NCBI GenBank assembly: GCA_027531565.1
Contig: JAPZSB010000010.1
Location: 62,001 to 126,000 of the forward strand
DNA from: Beijerinckiaceae bacterium
GTDB lineage: Bacteria > Pseudomonadota > Alphaproteobacteria > Rhizobiales > Beijerinckiaceae
Reading direction: 5' to 3'
Length of the DNA: 64,000 nucleotides
Shown here: piece after piece, positions 9,658 through 20,227 of the stretch
How positions within the stretch are numbered: the first letter of the stretch is position 1
How the letters are laid out: the number at the start of each line of letters is the position of its first letter
Position numbers and translations under genes: made by a program
The notes under the pieces: model-generated
Databases searched by the model: none
Seen by the model: the letters and a program-made list of their open reading frames with translations, nothing else
What the model was told of the DNA's origin: nothing

Positions 9658-11088
9658 TCAGGTCACCTCGAACCAGGTCGCGACCCCGGCGGCAAAATGT
9701 TCGGCGATGGTCGAGCGGATCGCCCAGCGGCCGGGATTGTCGGCGATGAGCGCGACACGGGCCACCGTGCCGGCCGCGAGATAGAGCGTGTCGAGGAAAT
9801 AGGGCTCCCAGCCGTCATCATAGGCATGGAGCAGGCGGAAGGCATGGCCGTGGATGGCGATGACCTGCGGCCAGGCCGTGCGGTTGGCCAACGCCAGCAC
9901 AAGGACGCGGCCACGTTTCAGGCTGGCCAGTGGCTTGCCGGAAAACCCGCCGGTCTTGCCGTCGTTCAACCGGAACACCTGCGCGGCATCCGGGAAGAGC
10001 CGCTGGAGCTGGGCGGGATCGGCATCGGCCGGCTGCGTGCCCACGCCGCCGGTAATGGCGAGATCCACCCGCACCGCATCCTGCAGGCGGATGGCCGGGG
10101 GCAGGCCGGGATCCGGCAGGCTGGCCGTCCGGGCAGGCGGGGGCAGGGGCTCTCCCTCCGTCCGGTAGGTGAAAATCGGGATGCCCTCGCCGATCCTCGC
10201 CTCGATCGCGCCGGTCTGACCGGCCTGCGGTGGCGCCTGCAGCACCAGTTCGATCCGCGAGGACGGCGCCAGCATCACGGTGCGCTTCAGCGGATCGAAG
10301 GGCTGGCAGGGCGTCGAATCGATCGCGAAGACCTCGGCGGAGAAGCCGGAGACCTTGAGCGGGATCATCCGCGCATTGGAGGTGTTGATCATCCGGATCC
10401 GGAGGCGGGCATTCGGGCGGACAACCCGGCCGCCGGGGGCCGGTGCGGCGTTGGCCGTCAGCCGGTTGCCGAGCCGGCCAACCCGCGCGGCATCGCGGCG
10501 GCTGTTGAAATCGCCTGCCAGCCGGCCCTGGTCGTCGAGGCGCCAGTCCGAGACGGCGAGGACCTCGTCGAGATCGAAGGCGGGGCGGTTCCGTTCCTCG
10601 ACGACCACCGCACCATGCAGGCCGCGCGCATTCTGCTCCGCGACATGGCTGGCGAGGCTGGGTGCCAGGATGAACGTGCCGCTCTGCCGGGCGGGAACGC
10701 GAATCACGCCGGTACCGCCCGGCGGAATCGGCGCACCGGTCAGGCCCGGCATGCCGTCCTCGGCATTCGGCCCCCGCAACCCGCGCAGATGGAAGGCTGT
10801 CGGCTGGTCGAGCCGGTTCTCGATTTCCAGCGAGAAAGGCTCGCCCTCCCGCGCCCGGAGGACGGTCATGCCCGGGGTGGGGGCGTCAACGGCCACAAGG
10901 CGGGCCATCGGGCTTTCCGGCTGCCCTGCCGTGCCGAGCCGGAGTGAAACGGCCTCCGCACGCAGGCGGATCTTCGTTTCCGCGGCCGGGCTGGCCGCCT
11001 GCGACATGGCGGGGACCAGCGCGGAGGCGGCCGTGGCCTGAAGGAGAGCGCGGCGGGAAAGGCCCCGGAAGGGTGAGGGGTTCGACAC
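9658..11088 (-). CDS. Multicopper-oxidase-fold protein lacking most copper ligands
   Basis: A 476-residue three-cupredoxin-domain protein with a Tat-like signal (SRRALLQATAASALVPA at about 11-27). The GTG at 11088 is chosen because AAGGAG sits 5 nt upstream; the in-frame ATG at 11148 has no such site. The canonical copper motifs are eroded. Motif 1 reads FHLRG instead of HWHG. Motif 3 keeps only IHGH (His413, His415). The HCH of motif 4 is replaced by RST, so the T1 cysteine is missing, and only His464 remains. This resembles copper-free relatives such as FtsP (SufI), a periplasmic division-associated protein, rather than an active laccase. It may be FtsP-like in role; that is inference. Confidence 0.75.
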   Translation of the reverse strand: MSNPSPFRGLSRRALLQATAASALVPAMSQAASPAAETKIRLRAEAVSLRLGTAGQPESPMARLVAVDAPTPGMTVLRAREGEPFSLEIENRLDQPTAFHLRGLRGPNAEDGMPGLTGAPIPPGGTGVIRVPARQSGTFILAPSLASHVAEQNARGLHGAVVVEERNRPAFDLDEVLAVSDWRLDDQGRLAGDFNSRRDAARVGRLGNRLTANAAPAPGGRVVRPNARLRIRMINTSNARMIPLKVSGFSAEVFAIDSTPCQPFDPLKRTVMLAPSSRIELVLQAPPQAGQTGAIEARIGEGIPIFTYRTEGEPLPPPARTASLPDPGLPPAIRLQDAVRVDLAITGGVGTQPADADPAQLQRLFPDAAQVFRLNDGKTGGFSGKPLASLKRGRVLVLALANRTAWPQVIAIHGHAFRLLHAYDDGWEPYFLDTLYLAAGTVARVALIADNPGRWAIRSTIAEHFAAGVATWFEVT

Positions 11089-11310
11089 AGGCTCTCCTTG
11101 GGAATTCTCGCCGGAACGTGCGGGGAGTATGTCGAAGCACCCCGGCATCCCGTCAAGCCCCGCCCCGGGGCGGCGAAAAGTCAGCCGCAGGCTGTGCCGG
11201 CCATGCAGATTTTTGCTGCGGCCGTCGAAAAGCGTGATATAGACGCGGCCCGCTGGTCAGGCGAGGCTGTTCGCGGTCTCGTCACGGATTCCATTCCGGT
11301 GGAGGCGTTG

Positions 11311-11395
11311 GCGGGCGTGGCGGAACTGGTAGACGCGCCGGATTTAGGTTCCGGTGACGAAAGTCGTGGGGGTTCGAGTCCCTTCGCCCGCACCA
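11311..11395 (+). tRNA. tRNA-Leu (UAG anticodon)
   Basis: An 85-nt tRNA with acceptor arms GCGGGCG/CGCCCGC, a T arm with GGTTCGAGTCC, a long variable arm as in class II tRNAs, and encoded CCA. The anticodon stem CCGGA/TCCGG encloses TTTAGGT, giving anticodon TAG, which reads CUN leucine codons. Confidence 0.96.
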
Positions 11396-11548
11396 GTGCC
11401 GAATGCGTTTGCCGGGATCGGCCGGGTTTCCTCGGGGCCGCATCGGTTTCGGCGGTTCCGGACAGGACGTAAACAGGCATCACGCGTCGCTGTGACGCAT
11501 TCAGGTTTTGATACGGGCATCGGCCCGAACGGACATCTAAGGTTGAAC

Positions 11549-12943
11549 ATGCAGGTCACTCAAACCCTCGCCGAAGGGCTCAAGCGCCAGTTCAAGGTGG
11601 TCATTGCCGCCGCCGATCTGGGCAGCCGTTTCGAAAGCGAACTCGAGACGCTCCGCGAGCGTGTCAATCTCAACGGGTTCCGCCCGGGCAAGGTTCCGGT
11701 TGCGCATCTCCGGCGCGTCTATGGCAAGTCGGTCATGGCCGATGTCGTCCAGACCGCGGTGAACGATGCCAACAAGAAGATCGTGGAGGAGCATGACATC
11801 CGCCTCGCTTCCGAGCCGAAGATCAACTTCACGGAAGACCAGGCCGTGATCGAGCAGGTCCTCGCCGGCAAGGCCGATCTCGACTTCTCGGTCGATGTCG
11901 AGGTCCTGCCGAAGATCGAGATCGGTGATCATTCCGGCATCGAGATCGTCCGCGAGGTCGCCGAGATCACGCAGGAAGACATCGACTCCGCGATCCAGCG
12001 GATGGCGGCGGCGAACCGTCCCTACGCGCCGCGCGGCGCCAAGGACAAGGCGCAGGACGGCGACAAGCTGACGATCGATTTCGTCGGTACGATCGACGGC
12101 GTCGCCTTCGAGGGCGGCACGGCCGAGGGCGTCGACCTGATCATCGGTTCGGGCCAGTTCATCCCGGGCTTCGAGGAACAGCTGGTCGGGACCAAGAAGG
12201 GCGAGCAGAAGGTCGTCAAGACCATGTTCCCCGAATTGTACCAGGCGCGTGAACTCGCGGGGAAGGCGGCGGAATTCGCCGTGACGGTACAGGAAATCCA
12301 GGCGCCGGGCGACCAGGTGATCGATGACGAACTGGCCAAGAAGTTCGGCCTCGACGATGTCGAGAAGCTGCGGGAGGCCGTCCGGGCGTCGATCCAGGAA
12401 GAGATGACCGAGCAGACGCGCCAGAAGATGAAGCGCCAGCTTCTCGACGGGCTCGACAAGATCTACACGTTCGACCTGCCCTCGACGATGCTCGAGGAGG
12501 AATTCTCGACCGTGTGGCGCCAGCTCACCGCCGACATGACCCGTTCGGGCCAGTCCTTCGACGAGGGTGAGGAAGAGAAGGCCCGCGAGGAATACCGCGC
12601 CATCGCGGCCCGCCGCGTCCGGCTCGGGCTCGTCCTGGCGGAAATCGGCGCCAAGTCGAACATCAAGATCGAGGAAAGCGAGATGCGCGATGCGCTGATC
12701 GCCCGCGCCCGCTCGTTCCCGGGCCAGGAAAAGCAGGTTTTCGAGTATTTCTCGAAGAACCCGGAAGCCCTCGCCCAGATCCGCGCGCCGATCTTCGAGG
12801 AGAAGGTCATCGACCTGATCCTGATGGGTCTCAAGGTCACCGAGAAGCGGGTCACCCGCGCCCAGCTGATGGACGATGACGTGCCGGTAGCCGAGGAAAA
12901 GGCCGAGAAGCCGAAAAAGGCCAAGGCCAAGAAGGCCGAGTGA
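11549..12943 (+). CDS. tig: Trigger factor
   Basis: A 464-residue ribosome-associated chaperone and peptidyl-prolyl isomerase that receives nascent chains at the tunnel exit. The N-terminal domain contains GFRPGKVPVAHLRRVYG, the ribosome-binding loop around residues 44-60. The FKBP-type PPIase domain follows with GDKLTIDFVGTIDG and FIPGFEEQLVG, and a helical C-terminal arm ends in a Lys/Ala-rich tail. The start at 11549 gives MQVTQTLAEG, the usual N-terminus; the frame extends upstream into tRNA-Leu and that part is ignored. It lies upstream of clpP-clpX-lon, with a BenE-type gene inserted between tig and clpP. Confidence 0.96.
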   Translation: MQVTQTLAEGLKRQFKVVIAAADLGSRFESELETLRERVNLNGFRPGKVPVAHLRRVYGKSVMADVVQTAVNDANKKIVEEHDIRLASEPKINFTEDQAVIEQVLAGKADLDFSVDVEVLPKIEIGDHSGIEIVREVAEITQEDIDSAIQRMAAANRPYAPRGAKDKAQDGDKLTIDFVGTIDGVAFEGGTAEGVDLIIGSGQFIPGFEEQLVGTKKGEQKVVKTMFPELYQARELAGKAAEFAVTVQEIQAPGDQVIDDELAKKFGLDDVEKLREAVRASIQEEMTEQTRQKMKRQLLDGLDKIYTFDLPSTMLEEEFSTVWRQLTADMTRSGQSFDEGEEEKAREEYRAIAARRVRLGLVLAEIGAKSNIKIEESEMRDALIARARSFPGQEKQVFEYFSKNPEALAQIRAPIFEEKVIDLILMGLKVTEKRVTRAQLMDDDVPVAEEKAEKPKKAKAKKAE

Positions 12944-13021
12944 CCCGAAGCCCGGGTCAACCGGGCCCTTCAGGTTACGGAACAGGTGCCGGGCGGGTTT
13001 CCCGCCGGCAGGTCCGACATG

Positions 13022-13048
13022 ACGCCGCCCCTTTCCGGGCGGCGTTTT
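13022..13048 (+). terminator. Intrinsic terminator of tig
   Basis: ACGCCGCCC (13022-13030) pairs with GGGCGGCGT (13037-13045) around a 6-nt loop and is followed by TTT. It lies about 80 nt past the tig stop. Confidence 0.85.
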
Positions 13049-13083
13049 GGCGAAGAGGGCAGGGTGCCGGAAGGGGCAGGGCC

Positions 13084-14280
13084 ATGACGGAGCCGGAAAG
13101 CCGGCAGGGCACGGGCGGGTTGCTCGCCGATTTCTCGCTCCAGGCGACGGTGCATGGACTCGTTGTCTCCGTTGTCGGCTATGCCAGCGCGGTGGCCATC
13201 CTGATCAAGGGCCTGGCGGCGATGGGCGCGACCGAGGCCCAGATCGCTTCCGGGCTGATGGTGGTCGGGCTGGCCAAGGGCGTCGTTGCCATCGCGCTCA
13301 GCCTGTCAAGCCGGATGCCGATCAGCATTGCCTGGACCACGCCGGGCCTCGCCTTCATGGCGACGATGGGCATGCTGCCCGGCGGCTTTCCGGCGGCAAT
13401 CGGGGCCTTCATCACCGTCGGGCTGCTGATCGTGCTGGCGGGTTTCTGGACGCCTCTGGTGCGTCTGGTCCGGGCGATCCCGAAGACCATCGCGAATGCC
13501 ATGCTGGCCGGCATCCTGCTCAAGCTCTGCCTCGCGCCGTTCATCGCCGTGCGGGACATGCCGGTCCTCGGGCTGGCGATCCTCGCGACCTGGCTGGTGC
13601 TGATGCGGTTTGCCCGGCTCTGGGCCGTTCCGGCGGCGGTGGCGATCGCCCTCGGCGGCGTTGTCCTGCAGGGCGGGGGTGGCGAGGGGTTCCGCTGGCC
13701 CGGTCTTGCGATGGCTGCGCCGGTCTTCTCCATCGAGGCGCTGCTGGGCCTTGCCCTGCCGCTTTTCGTGGTGACGATGGCCTCGCAGAACATCACCGGC
13801 TATGCCGTGCTGACGACGTTCGGCTACCGCCCCTCGCTGCGGCAGGGGCTGGGCGTGACCGGCGCGACCAGCGCGGCCATGGCCCTGACCGGCGCCCCGC
13901 CGATCAACTATGCCGCGATCACCGCCGCGCTCTGCGCCGGCCCCGATGCCCATCCGGATCCGGCGCGGCGCTATATCGCGACGATCGCTGCCGGTCTGGG
14001 CTACATCCTGCTGGCGGGCCTCGCGGCGATGGCCGCCGGCCTGGTGCTGCGGGCCTCGCCGGTGCTTGTCGAGGCGGCGGCAGGGCTGGCGCTCATCCCG
14101 GCCTTCGGGGCCGCCCTGCGCGGCGCGCTGGACGAGGAGGACGAACGCATCCCCGCGCTGCTGACCTTTCTTGCCACGGCATCCGGCCTGACGCTGTTCG
14201 GAATCGGCGGGGCTTTCTGGGGCCTGCTGCTGGGCTGGGCCATGCTTCTCGCGTTCCGCTTCCGACCGGATTCACGCTGA
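13084..14280 (+). CDS. BenE-family (benzoate/proton symporter-like) membrane protein
   Basis: A 398-residue integral membrane protein with about 11-12 hydrophobic spans. It carries BenE-family features: the N-terminal [20 protein letters not shown], the segment [33 protein letters not shown] and [17 protein letters not shown]. BenE proteins are predicted aromatic-acid/H+ symporters, but no benzoate-degradation gene is nearby, so the substrate is unknown. The ATG at 13084 follows a GGGGCAGGG tract. The gene sits between the tig terminator and clpP, splitting the common tig-clpP-clpX order. Confidence 0.85.
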   Translation: MTEPESRQGTGGLLADFSLQATVHGLVVSVVGYASAVAILIKGLAAMGATEAQIASGLMVVGLAKGVVAIALSLSSRMPISIAWTTPGLAFMATMGMLPGGFPAAIGAFITVGLLIVLAGFWTPLVRLVRAIPKTIANAMLAGILLKLCLAPFIAVRDMPVLGLAILATWLVLMRFARLWAVPAAVAIALGGVVLQGGGGEGFRWPGLAMAAPVFSIEALLGLALPLFVVTMASQNITGYAVLTTFGYRPSLRQGLGVTGATSAAMALTGAPPINYAAITAALCAGPDAHPDPARRYIATIAAGLGYILLAGLAAMAAGLVLRASPVLVEAAAGLALIPAFGAALRGALDEEDERIPALLTFLATASGLTLFGIGGAFWGLLLGWAMLLAFRFRPDSR

Positions 14281-14381
14281 ATCCGCTCCGCCCTTTTCAG
14301 CGGGCAGGGCAATCTCTATCTGTGACGGGCAATTCCGGCACGAATCGGCGACGTCATCGCCGCGACGAAACTGAGGCGATC

Positions 14382-15017
14382 ATGAAAGATCCGATTGAGA
14401 CCTACAATTCCCTCGTCCCGATGGTCATCGAGCAGTCGAGCCGGGGCGAACGCGCCTTCGACATCTTCTCCCGCCTGCTGCGCGAGCGTATCATCTTCCT
14501 GAACGGTCCGGTCGAGGATGGCATGGCCAGCCTGATCGTGGCCCAGCTGCTCTTCCTCGAGGCCGACAACCCGAAGAAGGAAATCTCGATGTATATCAAC
14601 TCGCCGGGCGGGGTGGTGACGTCGGGGCTGTCGATCTACGACACCATGCAGTTCATCCGCTGCCCGGTGACCACGCTCTGCATGGGGCAGGCCGCGTCGA
14701 TGGGTTCGCTCCTGCTGACGGCCGGCCAGAAGGGCATGCGCTTTGCCCTGCCGAATGCGCGCATCATGGTGCATCAGCCCTCGGGCGGGTTCCAGGGCCA
14801 GGTCACCGACATCCTGATCCATGCCAAGGAAGTCGAGGGGCTGAAGCGCCGCCTCAACGAGATCTATGTCCAGCATACGGGACAGGATTACGACACCATC
14901 CACAACGCCCTCGAGCGCGACAATTTCATGACCGCCGATGCGGCCAAGGAATTCGGCCTGATCGACCAGGTGGTCACCAAGCGGAGCGAGGATCCGGAAC
15001 CGCCCAAGGCGATGTAA
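14382..15017 (+). CDS. clpP: ATP-dependent Clp protease proteolytic subunit
   Basis: A 211-residue serine protease that forms the tetradecameric barrel of ClpXP and ClpAP. The catalytic triad is complete: Ser106 in GQAASMGS, His131 in MVHQPSGG and Asp180 in ERDNFM, with spacings 25 and 49 as in the family. [12 protein letters not shown] forms the oxyanion region. The start gives [19 protein letters not shown], a normal short propeptide. It lies 289 bp upstream of clpX. Confidence 0.97.
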   Translation: MKDPIETYNSLVPMVIEQSSRGERAFDIFSRLLRERIIFLNGPVEDGMASLIVAQLLFLEADNPKKEISMYINSPGGVVTSGLSIYDTMQFIRCPVTTLCMGQAASMGSLLLTAGQKGMRFALPNARIMVHQPSGGFQGQVTDILIHAKEVEGLKRRLNEIYVQHTGQDYDTIHNALERDNFMTADAAKEFGLIDQVVTKRSEDPEPPKAM

Positions 15018-15306
15018 GCTGCTCCGGCCTGTGACATTCTGGACCGTTCCGGCGCCCTTCAAGCGCTCGTGACCCCTTTTGGAGCAGTTTGCCGGGTTAA
15101 TTTGTGGCCCGTCCCTTGCAACGCGGGAACAAGTTATTACCCTTGGCAGGGACATTCGATCGGCCGGCCTGCGAATTAACGTTTCGTTCGGGGGCCGCGT
15201 CCGATAGTGTCCCGATCATCTATCGGCATGGCGCGCCACGCCATGTCGCGATCCGGAGGCCCGGTTCCCGACAGGGGAACCCGCTTTCCGGGATAGGAGG
15301 TAGGCG

Positions 15307-16572
15307 ATGAGCAAGACCCAGAGCGGCGATTCGCGGAGCACGCTGTACTGCTCCTTCTGCGGCAAGAGCCAGCATGAGGTTCGCAAACTCATCGCGGGAC
15401 CGACGGTGTTCATCTGCGATGAATGCGTCGAACTCTGCATGGATATCATCCGCGAGGAATCGAAGACCCTCGTCAAGGCGAAGGACGGCGTGCCCACGCC
15501 GAAGGAGATCGCCAAGATCCTCGACGATTACGTGATCGGCCAGTTCTATGCCAAGCGCGTGCTCGCCGTGGCGGTGCACAACCATTACAAGCGGCTGAAC
15601 CACGCGACGAAGCACAACGACATCGAACTGGCGAAGTCGAACATCCTGCTCGTCGGGCCGACCGGCTGCGGCAAGACCTATCTCGCCCAGACGCTCGCGC
15701 GCATCCTCGACGTGCCCTTCACCATGGCCGATGCGACGACGCTGACCGAGGCGGGCTATGTCGGCGAGGATGTCGAGAACATCATCCTGAAGCTGCTCCA
15801 GGCCGCCGATTACAATGTCGAGCGGGCCCAGCGCGGCATCGTCTACATCGACGAGATCGACAAGATCAGCCGCAAGTCGGACAATCCCTCGATCACCCGT
15901 GACGTGTCGGGCGAAGGTGTCCAGCAGGCGCTGCTGAAGATCATGGAAGGCACCGTGGCCTCGGTTCCGCCGCAGGGCGGCCGCAAGCATCCGCAGCAGG
16001 AATTCCTGCAGGTGGACACGACCAACATCCTCTTCATCTGCGGCGGCGCCTTTGCCGGCCTCGAGAAGATCATTTCCTCGCGCGGGAAGGGCACGTCGAT
16101 CGGCTTCGGTGCCAAGGTCGAGGCGCCGGATGACCGCCGCGTCGGCGAGGTGTTCCGCCAGGTCGAGCCGGAAGACCTGCTGAAATTCGGCCTCATCCCG
16201 GAATTCATCGGCCGCCTGCCGGTGATCGCCACCCTCGAGGATCTCGACGAGGAAGCGCTGAAGCGCATCCTGACCGAGCCGAAGAACGCGCTGGTCAAGC
16301 AGTACCAGCGCCTTTTCGAGATGGAAGATGTCGAGCTGACCTTCAACGACGACGCGCTCGGCGTGGTCGCCCGCAAGGCGATCGAGCGCCGGACCGGCGC
16401 CCGCGGCCTCCGCTCCATCATGGAAGGCGTGCTGCTGGACACGATGTTCGACCTGCCGGGGCTCGACGGCGTCGAGCAGGTGGTTGTCGGGGCCGAGGTC
16501 ATCGAAGGCAAGGCCAAGCCACTCTACATCTATGGCGAGCGCAAGGAAGAGGCGCTGGAAGCCAGCGCCTGA
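15307..16572 (+). CDS. clpX: ATP-dependent Clp protease ATP-binding subunit
   Basis: A 421-residue AAA+ unfoldase that feeds substrates to ClpP. The N-terminal zinc-binding domain has [11 protein letters not shown] and CDECVELC (four Cys, residues about 15-40). Walker A is GPTGCGKT, Walker B is VYIDEIDKI, and the ClpP-contacting IGF loop is visible as [10 protein letters not shown] strong AGGAGG (15295-15300) precedes the ATG. A strong terminator follows at 16598. Confidence 0.97.
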   Translation: MSKTQSGDSRSTLYCSFCGKSQHEVRKLIAGPTVFICDECVELCMDIIREESKTLVKAKDGVPTPKEIAKILDDYVIGQFYAKRVLAVAVHNHYKRLNHATKHNDIELAKSNILLVGPTGCGKTYLAQTLARILDVPFTMADATTLTEAGYVGEDVENIILKLLQAADYNVERAQRGIVYIDEIDKISRKSDNPSITRDVSGEGVQQALLKIMEGTVASVPPQGGRKHPQQEFLQVDTTNILFICGGAFAGLEKIISSRGKGTSIGFGAKVEAPDDRRVGEVFRQVEPEDLLKFGLIPEFIGRLPVIATLEDLDEEALKRILTEPKNALVKQYQRLFEMEDVELTFNDDALGVVARKAIERRTGARGLRSIMEGVLLDTMFDLPGLDGVEQVVVGAEVIEGKAKPLYIYGERKEEALEASA

Positions 16573-16597
16573 CCGGTCCATGCCAGAATCGGAAGAG

Positions 16598-16627
16598 ACG
16601 GACGGGCATTCCCGTCCGTTTTTTTGT
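16598..16627 (+). terminator. Intrinsic terminator of clpX
   Basis: ACGGACGGG (16598-16606) and CCCGTCCGT (16611-16619) form a 9-bp stem with a CATT loop, followed by an uninterrupted T run. It is among the clearest terminators in the window. Confidence 0.93.
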
Positions 16628-16958
16628 GTCTGTTTCCCTCTGCCGCGCCGGGCCGGATCCGCGCAAGGCTGTGTCCTGCGGGACGCAAGACGGGGGCAAG
16701 CTGCGGGAAATCACCGCGGTTCGGCGCATGCCCTTGCATAGCGGACGAATCGACACCACGTTGAGCATAACGAGTGGATCGGGCAGGTGCCGGCAGGGCC
16801 TGTTTCGACAGCCGCCTACCAGAACAGATGGTGGCGGAATCGAAACTCCGGAAGGAGCCCGGCCCCAGCATTCCCGGCATGACCGGGGGTCGCGCCACTT
16901 CTCCGTTCCGCCCCGCAAGGGCTGTCCGGTGCGGGCGACCTGAACAGAGGACCAAGCG
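16628..16958. other. clpX-lon intergenic region
   Basis: About 330 bp between the clpX terminator and the lon start. It should hold the lon promoter, often heat-shock controlled in this group. I looked for a CTTG-type RpoH -35 with a matching -10 and found only a partial candidate (CTTGCATA near 16733), which I do not claim. No gene is visible. Confidence 0.4.
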
Positions 16959-19400
16959 ATGAGCGCTGACAAGAAGCGTGCCACCCCCGTTCCGGGCTCC
17001 ACGGAAGTTGTTCCGGTGCTGCCGCTGCGGGACATTGTCGTTTTCCCGCACATGATCGTGCCGCTCTTCGTCGGTCGGGAAAAATCGATCAAGGCGCTGG
17101 AAGAGGTGATGAAGAGCGACCGCCACATCCTGCTGGCGACCCAGTTCAACGCCACCGATGACGATCCGGCGGCGGACCAGATCTACCAGATCGGCAGCCT
17201 TGCCACGGTGCTGCAGTTGCTCAAGCTGCCCGACGGCACGGTGAAGGTGCTGGTCGAAGGCGTGAGCCGCGCCAGGCGTGCCGCCATCGTGGCCAACGAG
17301 AATTTCCTCGAGGCCGAGGTGACCGTGCTCGAGGAGGATTACAGCGATCCGGTCGAGATCGAGGCGCTGGCCCGTTCGGTGACCAGCGAGTTCGAGGGCT
17401 ATGCCAAGCTGAACAAGAAGGTCTCGCCGGATGTGGTCTCGACCATTGCCGGGATCGAGGATTACGCCAAACTGGCCGATACGGTTGCCTCGCATCTCGC
17501 GGTGAAGATCGCCGACAAGCAGGCCGTGCTCGAGATCACCAAGGTCGCGCGGCGCCTCGAGAAGGTGCTCGGCCTGATGGAGAGCGAGATCTCGGTCCTG
17601 CAGGTCGAGAAGCGCATCCGCACGCGCGTCAAGCGCCAGATGGAGAAGACGCAGCGCGAATATTACCTGAACGAGCAGATCAAGGCGATCCAGAAGGAAC
17701 TCGGCGACGAGGACGGCAAGGACGAACTGGCCGAACTCGAGGACAAGATCGCGCGGACGAAGCTCTCGAAGGAAGCGCGCGACAAGTCCAATCACGAGTT
17801 GCGCAAGCTGCGGCAGATGTCGCCGATGTCGGCGGAAGCCACCGTGGTCCGCAATTATCTCGACTGGATGCTCTCGCTGCCCTGGGGCAAGAAATCGAAG
17901 GTCAAGAAGGACCTGCGGCTTGCGCAGGAGATCCTCGATGCCGATCATTACGGACTCGACAAGGTCAAGGACCGGATCGTCGAGTATCTCGCAGTGCAGA
18001 GCCGCGCGAACAAGCTGACCGGGCCGATCCTCTGCCTTGTCGGCCCGCCGGGCGTCGGCAAGACCTCGCTGGGCAAGTCCATCGCCAAGTCGACCGGGCG
18101 TGAATTCGTCCGGATGAGCCTTGGCGGGGTGCGGGACGAGGCCGAGATCCGCGGCCATCGCCGGACCTATATCGGTTCGATGCCGGGCAAGATCATCCAG
18201 AGCCTGCGCAAGACGAAGACCTCGAACCCGCTCTTCCTGCTCGACGAGATCGACAAGATGGGCATGGATTTCCGGGGTGATCCGTCCTCCGCGCTGCTGG
18301 AAGTGCTGGATCCGGAACAGAACACGACGTTCAACGACCATTACCTCGAGGTCGATTACGACCTCTCGAACGTGATGTTCGTGACGACGGCGAACACGCT
18401 CAACATTCCGGGCCCGCTGATGGACCGGATGGAGATCATCCGCATCGCCGGCTATACCGAGGACGAGAAGGCCGAGATCGCCCGCAAGCATCTCATCCCG
18501 AACTCGCTGAAGAAGCACGGGCTCGACGAGGCGGAATGGAGCATCACGCCGGAGGCCCTGCTGCTTCTGGTGCGGCGCTACACCCGGGAAAGCGGCGTCC
18601 GCAATCTCGAGCGCGAGATCTCCAACCTTGTCCGCAAGGCGGTGAAGGAGATCCTGCTCGCGGCCGGCACTGACAGCCCGGTCAAGGCGGTCGTCATCGA
18701 CGAGGCGAAGGTCGAATCCTATCTCGGCCCCGCCAAGTATCGCTATGGCGAGATCGAGGCCGAGGATCAGGTCGGGCTCGTCACCGGCCTCGCCTGGACC
18801 GAGGTGGGCGGCGAGCTGCTGACGATCGAAGGCGTCGTGATGCCCGGCAAGGGCAAGATGACCGTCACCGGCAACCTGCGTGACGTGATGAAGGAATCGA
18901 TCTCGGCGGCGGCGTCCTATGTCCGCAGCCGCTGCATCGAGTTCGGCATCAAGCCGCCGGTCTTCGACACCAAGGACATCCATGTGCATGTGCCGGAAGG
19001 CGCCACGCCCAAGGATGGCCCTTCGGCCGGCATCGCGATGGCCACCGCCATCGTCTCGGTCCTGACGGGCATTCCCGTCCGGCGTGACATCGCCATGACC
19101 GGCGAGGTCACCCTGCGCGGCCGGGTCCTGCCGATCGGCGGGCTCAAGGAAAAGCTCCTCGCAGCCTTGCGGGGTGGCATGAAGACCGTGCTGATCCCCG
19201 AGGACAACGTGAAGGACCTCGCGGATATCCCGTCCAACGTGAAGAACGGGCTGGAGATCGTTCCGGTCTCGCGCATGGACGAGGTGGTGAAGCGCGCGCT
19301 TGTCCGGCAGCCCGAGCCGATCGAATGGGACGAGGAGGCCGAGGCCAAGGCCGCCGCCAAGGCCAAGGAAGACGCTGCCGTCACAGCCCGCGCCCATTGA
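16959..19400 (+). CDS. lon: ATP-dependent protease Lon
   Basis: An 813-residue LonA protease that degrades misfolded and regulatory proteins. The N-terminal LON domain starts [21 protein letters not shown]. The AAA+ module has Walker [10 protein letters not shown] near residue 363 and Walker [12 protein letters not shown]. The peptidase domain has the Ser-Lys dyad: Ser689 in [10 protein letters not shown] and Lys732 in [11 protein letters not shown], spaced 43 residues as in the family. The C-terminus is an Ala/Lys/Glu-rich tail. AGAGGA precedes the ATG and a strong terminator follows. The long open frame on the opposite strand is a composition artefact. Confidence 0.97.
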   Translation: MSADKKRATPVPGSTEVVPVLPLRDIVVFPHMIVPLFVGREKSIKALEEVMKSDRHILLATQFNATDDDPAADQIYQIGSLATVLQLLKLPDGTVKVLVEGVSRARRAAIVANENFLEAEVTVLEEDYSDPVEIEALARSVTSEFEGYAKLNKKVSPDVVSTIAGIEDYAKLADTVASHLAVKIADKQAVLEITKVARRLEKVLGLMESEISVLQVEKRIRTRVKRQMEKTQREYYLNEQIKAIQKELGDEDGKDELAELEDKIARTKLSKEARDKSNHELRKLRQMSPMSAEATVVRNYLDWMLSLPWGKKSKVKKDLRLAQEILDADHYGLDKVKDRIVEYLAVQSRANKLTGPILCLVGPPGVGKTSLGKSIAKSTGREFVRMSLGGVRDEAEIRGHRRTYIGSMPGKIIQSLRKTKTSNPLFLLDEIDKMGMDFRGDPSSALLEVLDPEQNTTFNDHYLEVDYDLSNVMFVTTANTLNIPGPLMDRMEIIRIAGYTEDEKAEIARKHLIPNSLKKHGLDEAEWSITPEALLLLVRRYTRESGVRNLEREISNLVRKAVKEILLAAGTDSPVKAVVIDEAKVESYLGPAKYRYGEIEAEDQVGLVTGLAWTEVGGELLTIEGVVMPGKGKMTVTGNLRDVMKESISAAASYVRSRCIEFGIKPPVFDTKDIHVHVPEGATPKDGPSAGIAMATAIVSVLTGIPVRRDIAMTGEVTLRGRVLPIGGLKEKLLAALRGGMKTVLIPEDNVKDLADIPSNVKNGLEIVPVSRMDEVVKRALVRQPEPIEWDEEAEAKAAAKAKEDAAVTARAH

Positions 19401-19423
19401 GGCCGGCTGACCGGCAGGAATGG

Positions 19424-19452
19424 AGGCGCCCCTTTTGCCGGGGCGCCTTTTT
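19424..19452 (+). terminator. Intrinsic terminator of lon
   Basis: AGGCGCCCC (19424-19432) and GGGGCGCCT (19440-19448) form a 9-bp stem with a 7-nt loop, followed by TTTT. Confidence 0.9.
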
Positions 19453-19536
19453 CATGCGCCGGGCCCGCGCTGTTGCGTCGCTTGCAGCTTGCGATGATTT
19501 CATGCCACCTTTGCGAGGCTGCAAGGGGAGGATGGC

Positions 19537-20217
19537 ATGCGGATCATCAGGCACGCGGTTCGGGCTGTCATCGCCGCCGGGCTGGCCGGAGGCGTGGCAA
19601 CCGGCGCCGGGGCGATGAGCTACCGGCTGGTCGAGGCGGAACTCGACGGGTGCGGTGCGGCCTGCCCCAAGATCATCCATGCTTCGGGCACGATCCAGCA
19701 GAACGAACATCTGATCTTTGCGGAATTCGTGGCCAATGCCGCCAAGTCGCACCGGCTGTCGAGCATCGTCGTGGTCGAGAGCCCGGGTGGCTTCAATGCC
19801 GGTGCGGCGGCTCTTGGCCTGATGATCCGCAAGCTCAACATGTCGGTGATTGTCGGTCGCCCCGCAGGCGGCTCTGTCAGCCGCAGCACGGGGCTGACGT
19901 CCGGTGTCTGCGCCTCGGCCTGCGTTCTGGTGCTGGCCGGGGGCAAGAGCCGCTATTTCGTGCCGGGCTCCCGCGTGGGGGTTCACCGCGCCCATACCGG
20001 ACCGGAGGTACGCGATCCGATCACCCGCACGGTGGTGAGCGGCACGCTGCAGCATGACGCGATCCGCGATGCCTATTCGCGTTATTTCAAGCAGATGGGC
20101 GTCGATCAGTCGCTCTCGATGGTGATGGACAAGACGCCGTCTGAGTCGATGTACTGGTTGAGCCCGGCCGAGATGGGCAAGTTCCGGCTGGCCAGAACAG
20201 CGACATCCGCGCGCTGA
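19537..20217 (+). CDS. Exported ClpP-fold protein (COG3904-like), paralogue 1
   Basis: A 226-residue protein with a signal peptide (about residues 1-26, ending GAGA). The mature part looks like a secreted ClpP/crotonase-fold protein: SPGG at 82-85, then CASAC at 125-129 with Ser127 where ClpP has its nucleophile, and VGVHR with His150. Asp198 in MDKTP lies 48 residues further on. These spacings (23 and 48) are close to ClpP's 25 and 49, so a complete triad is plausible. Cys125/Cys129 and Cys39/Cys43 could form disulfides in the periplasm. AAGGGGAGGA precedes the ATG. It has a second copy at 24087. The family's substrate is not known to me, and protease activity is an inference. Confidence 0.7.
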   Translation: MRIIRHAVRAVIAAGLAGGVATGAGAMSYRLVEAELDGCGAACPKIIHASGTIQQNEHLIFAEFVANAAKSHRLSSIVVVESPGGFNAGAAALGLMIRKLNMSVIVGRPAGGSVSRSTGLTSGVCASACVLVLAGGKSRYFVPGSRVGVHRAHTGPEVRDPITRTVVSGTLQHDAIRDAYSRYFKQMGVDQSLSMVMDKTPSESMYWLSPAEMGKFRLARTATSAR

Positions 20218-20227
20218 AGTCCCGGGC

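Noticed and set aside
16728-16765. RpoH-type heat-shock promoter for lon
   Set aside because: Only the CTTG half is convincing; the -10 half does not fit at the right spacing.
16530-19397. A 955-codon minus-strand frame opposite lon
   Set aside because: Same artefact; lon on the plus strand has all catalytic residues and good signals.
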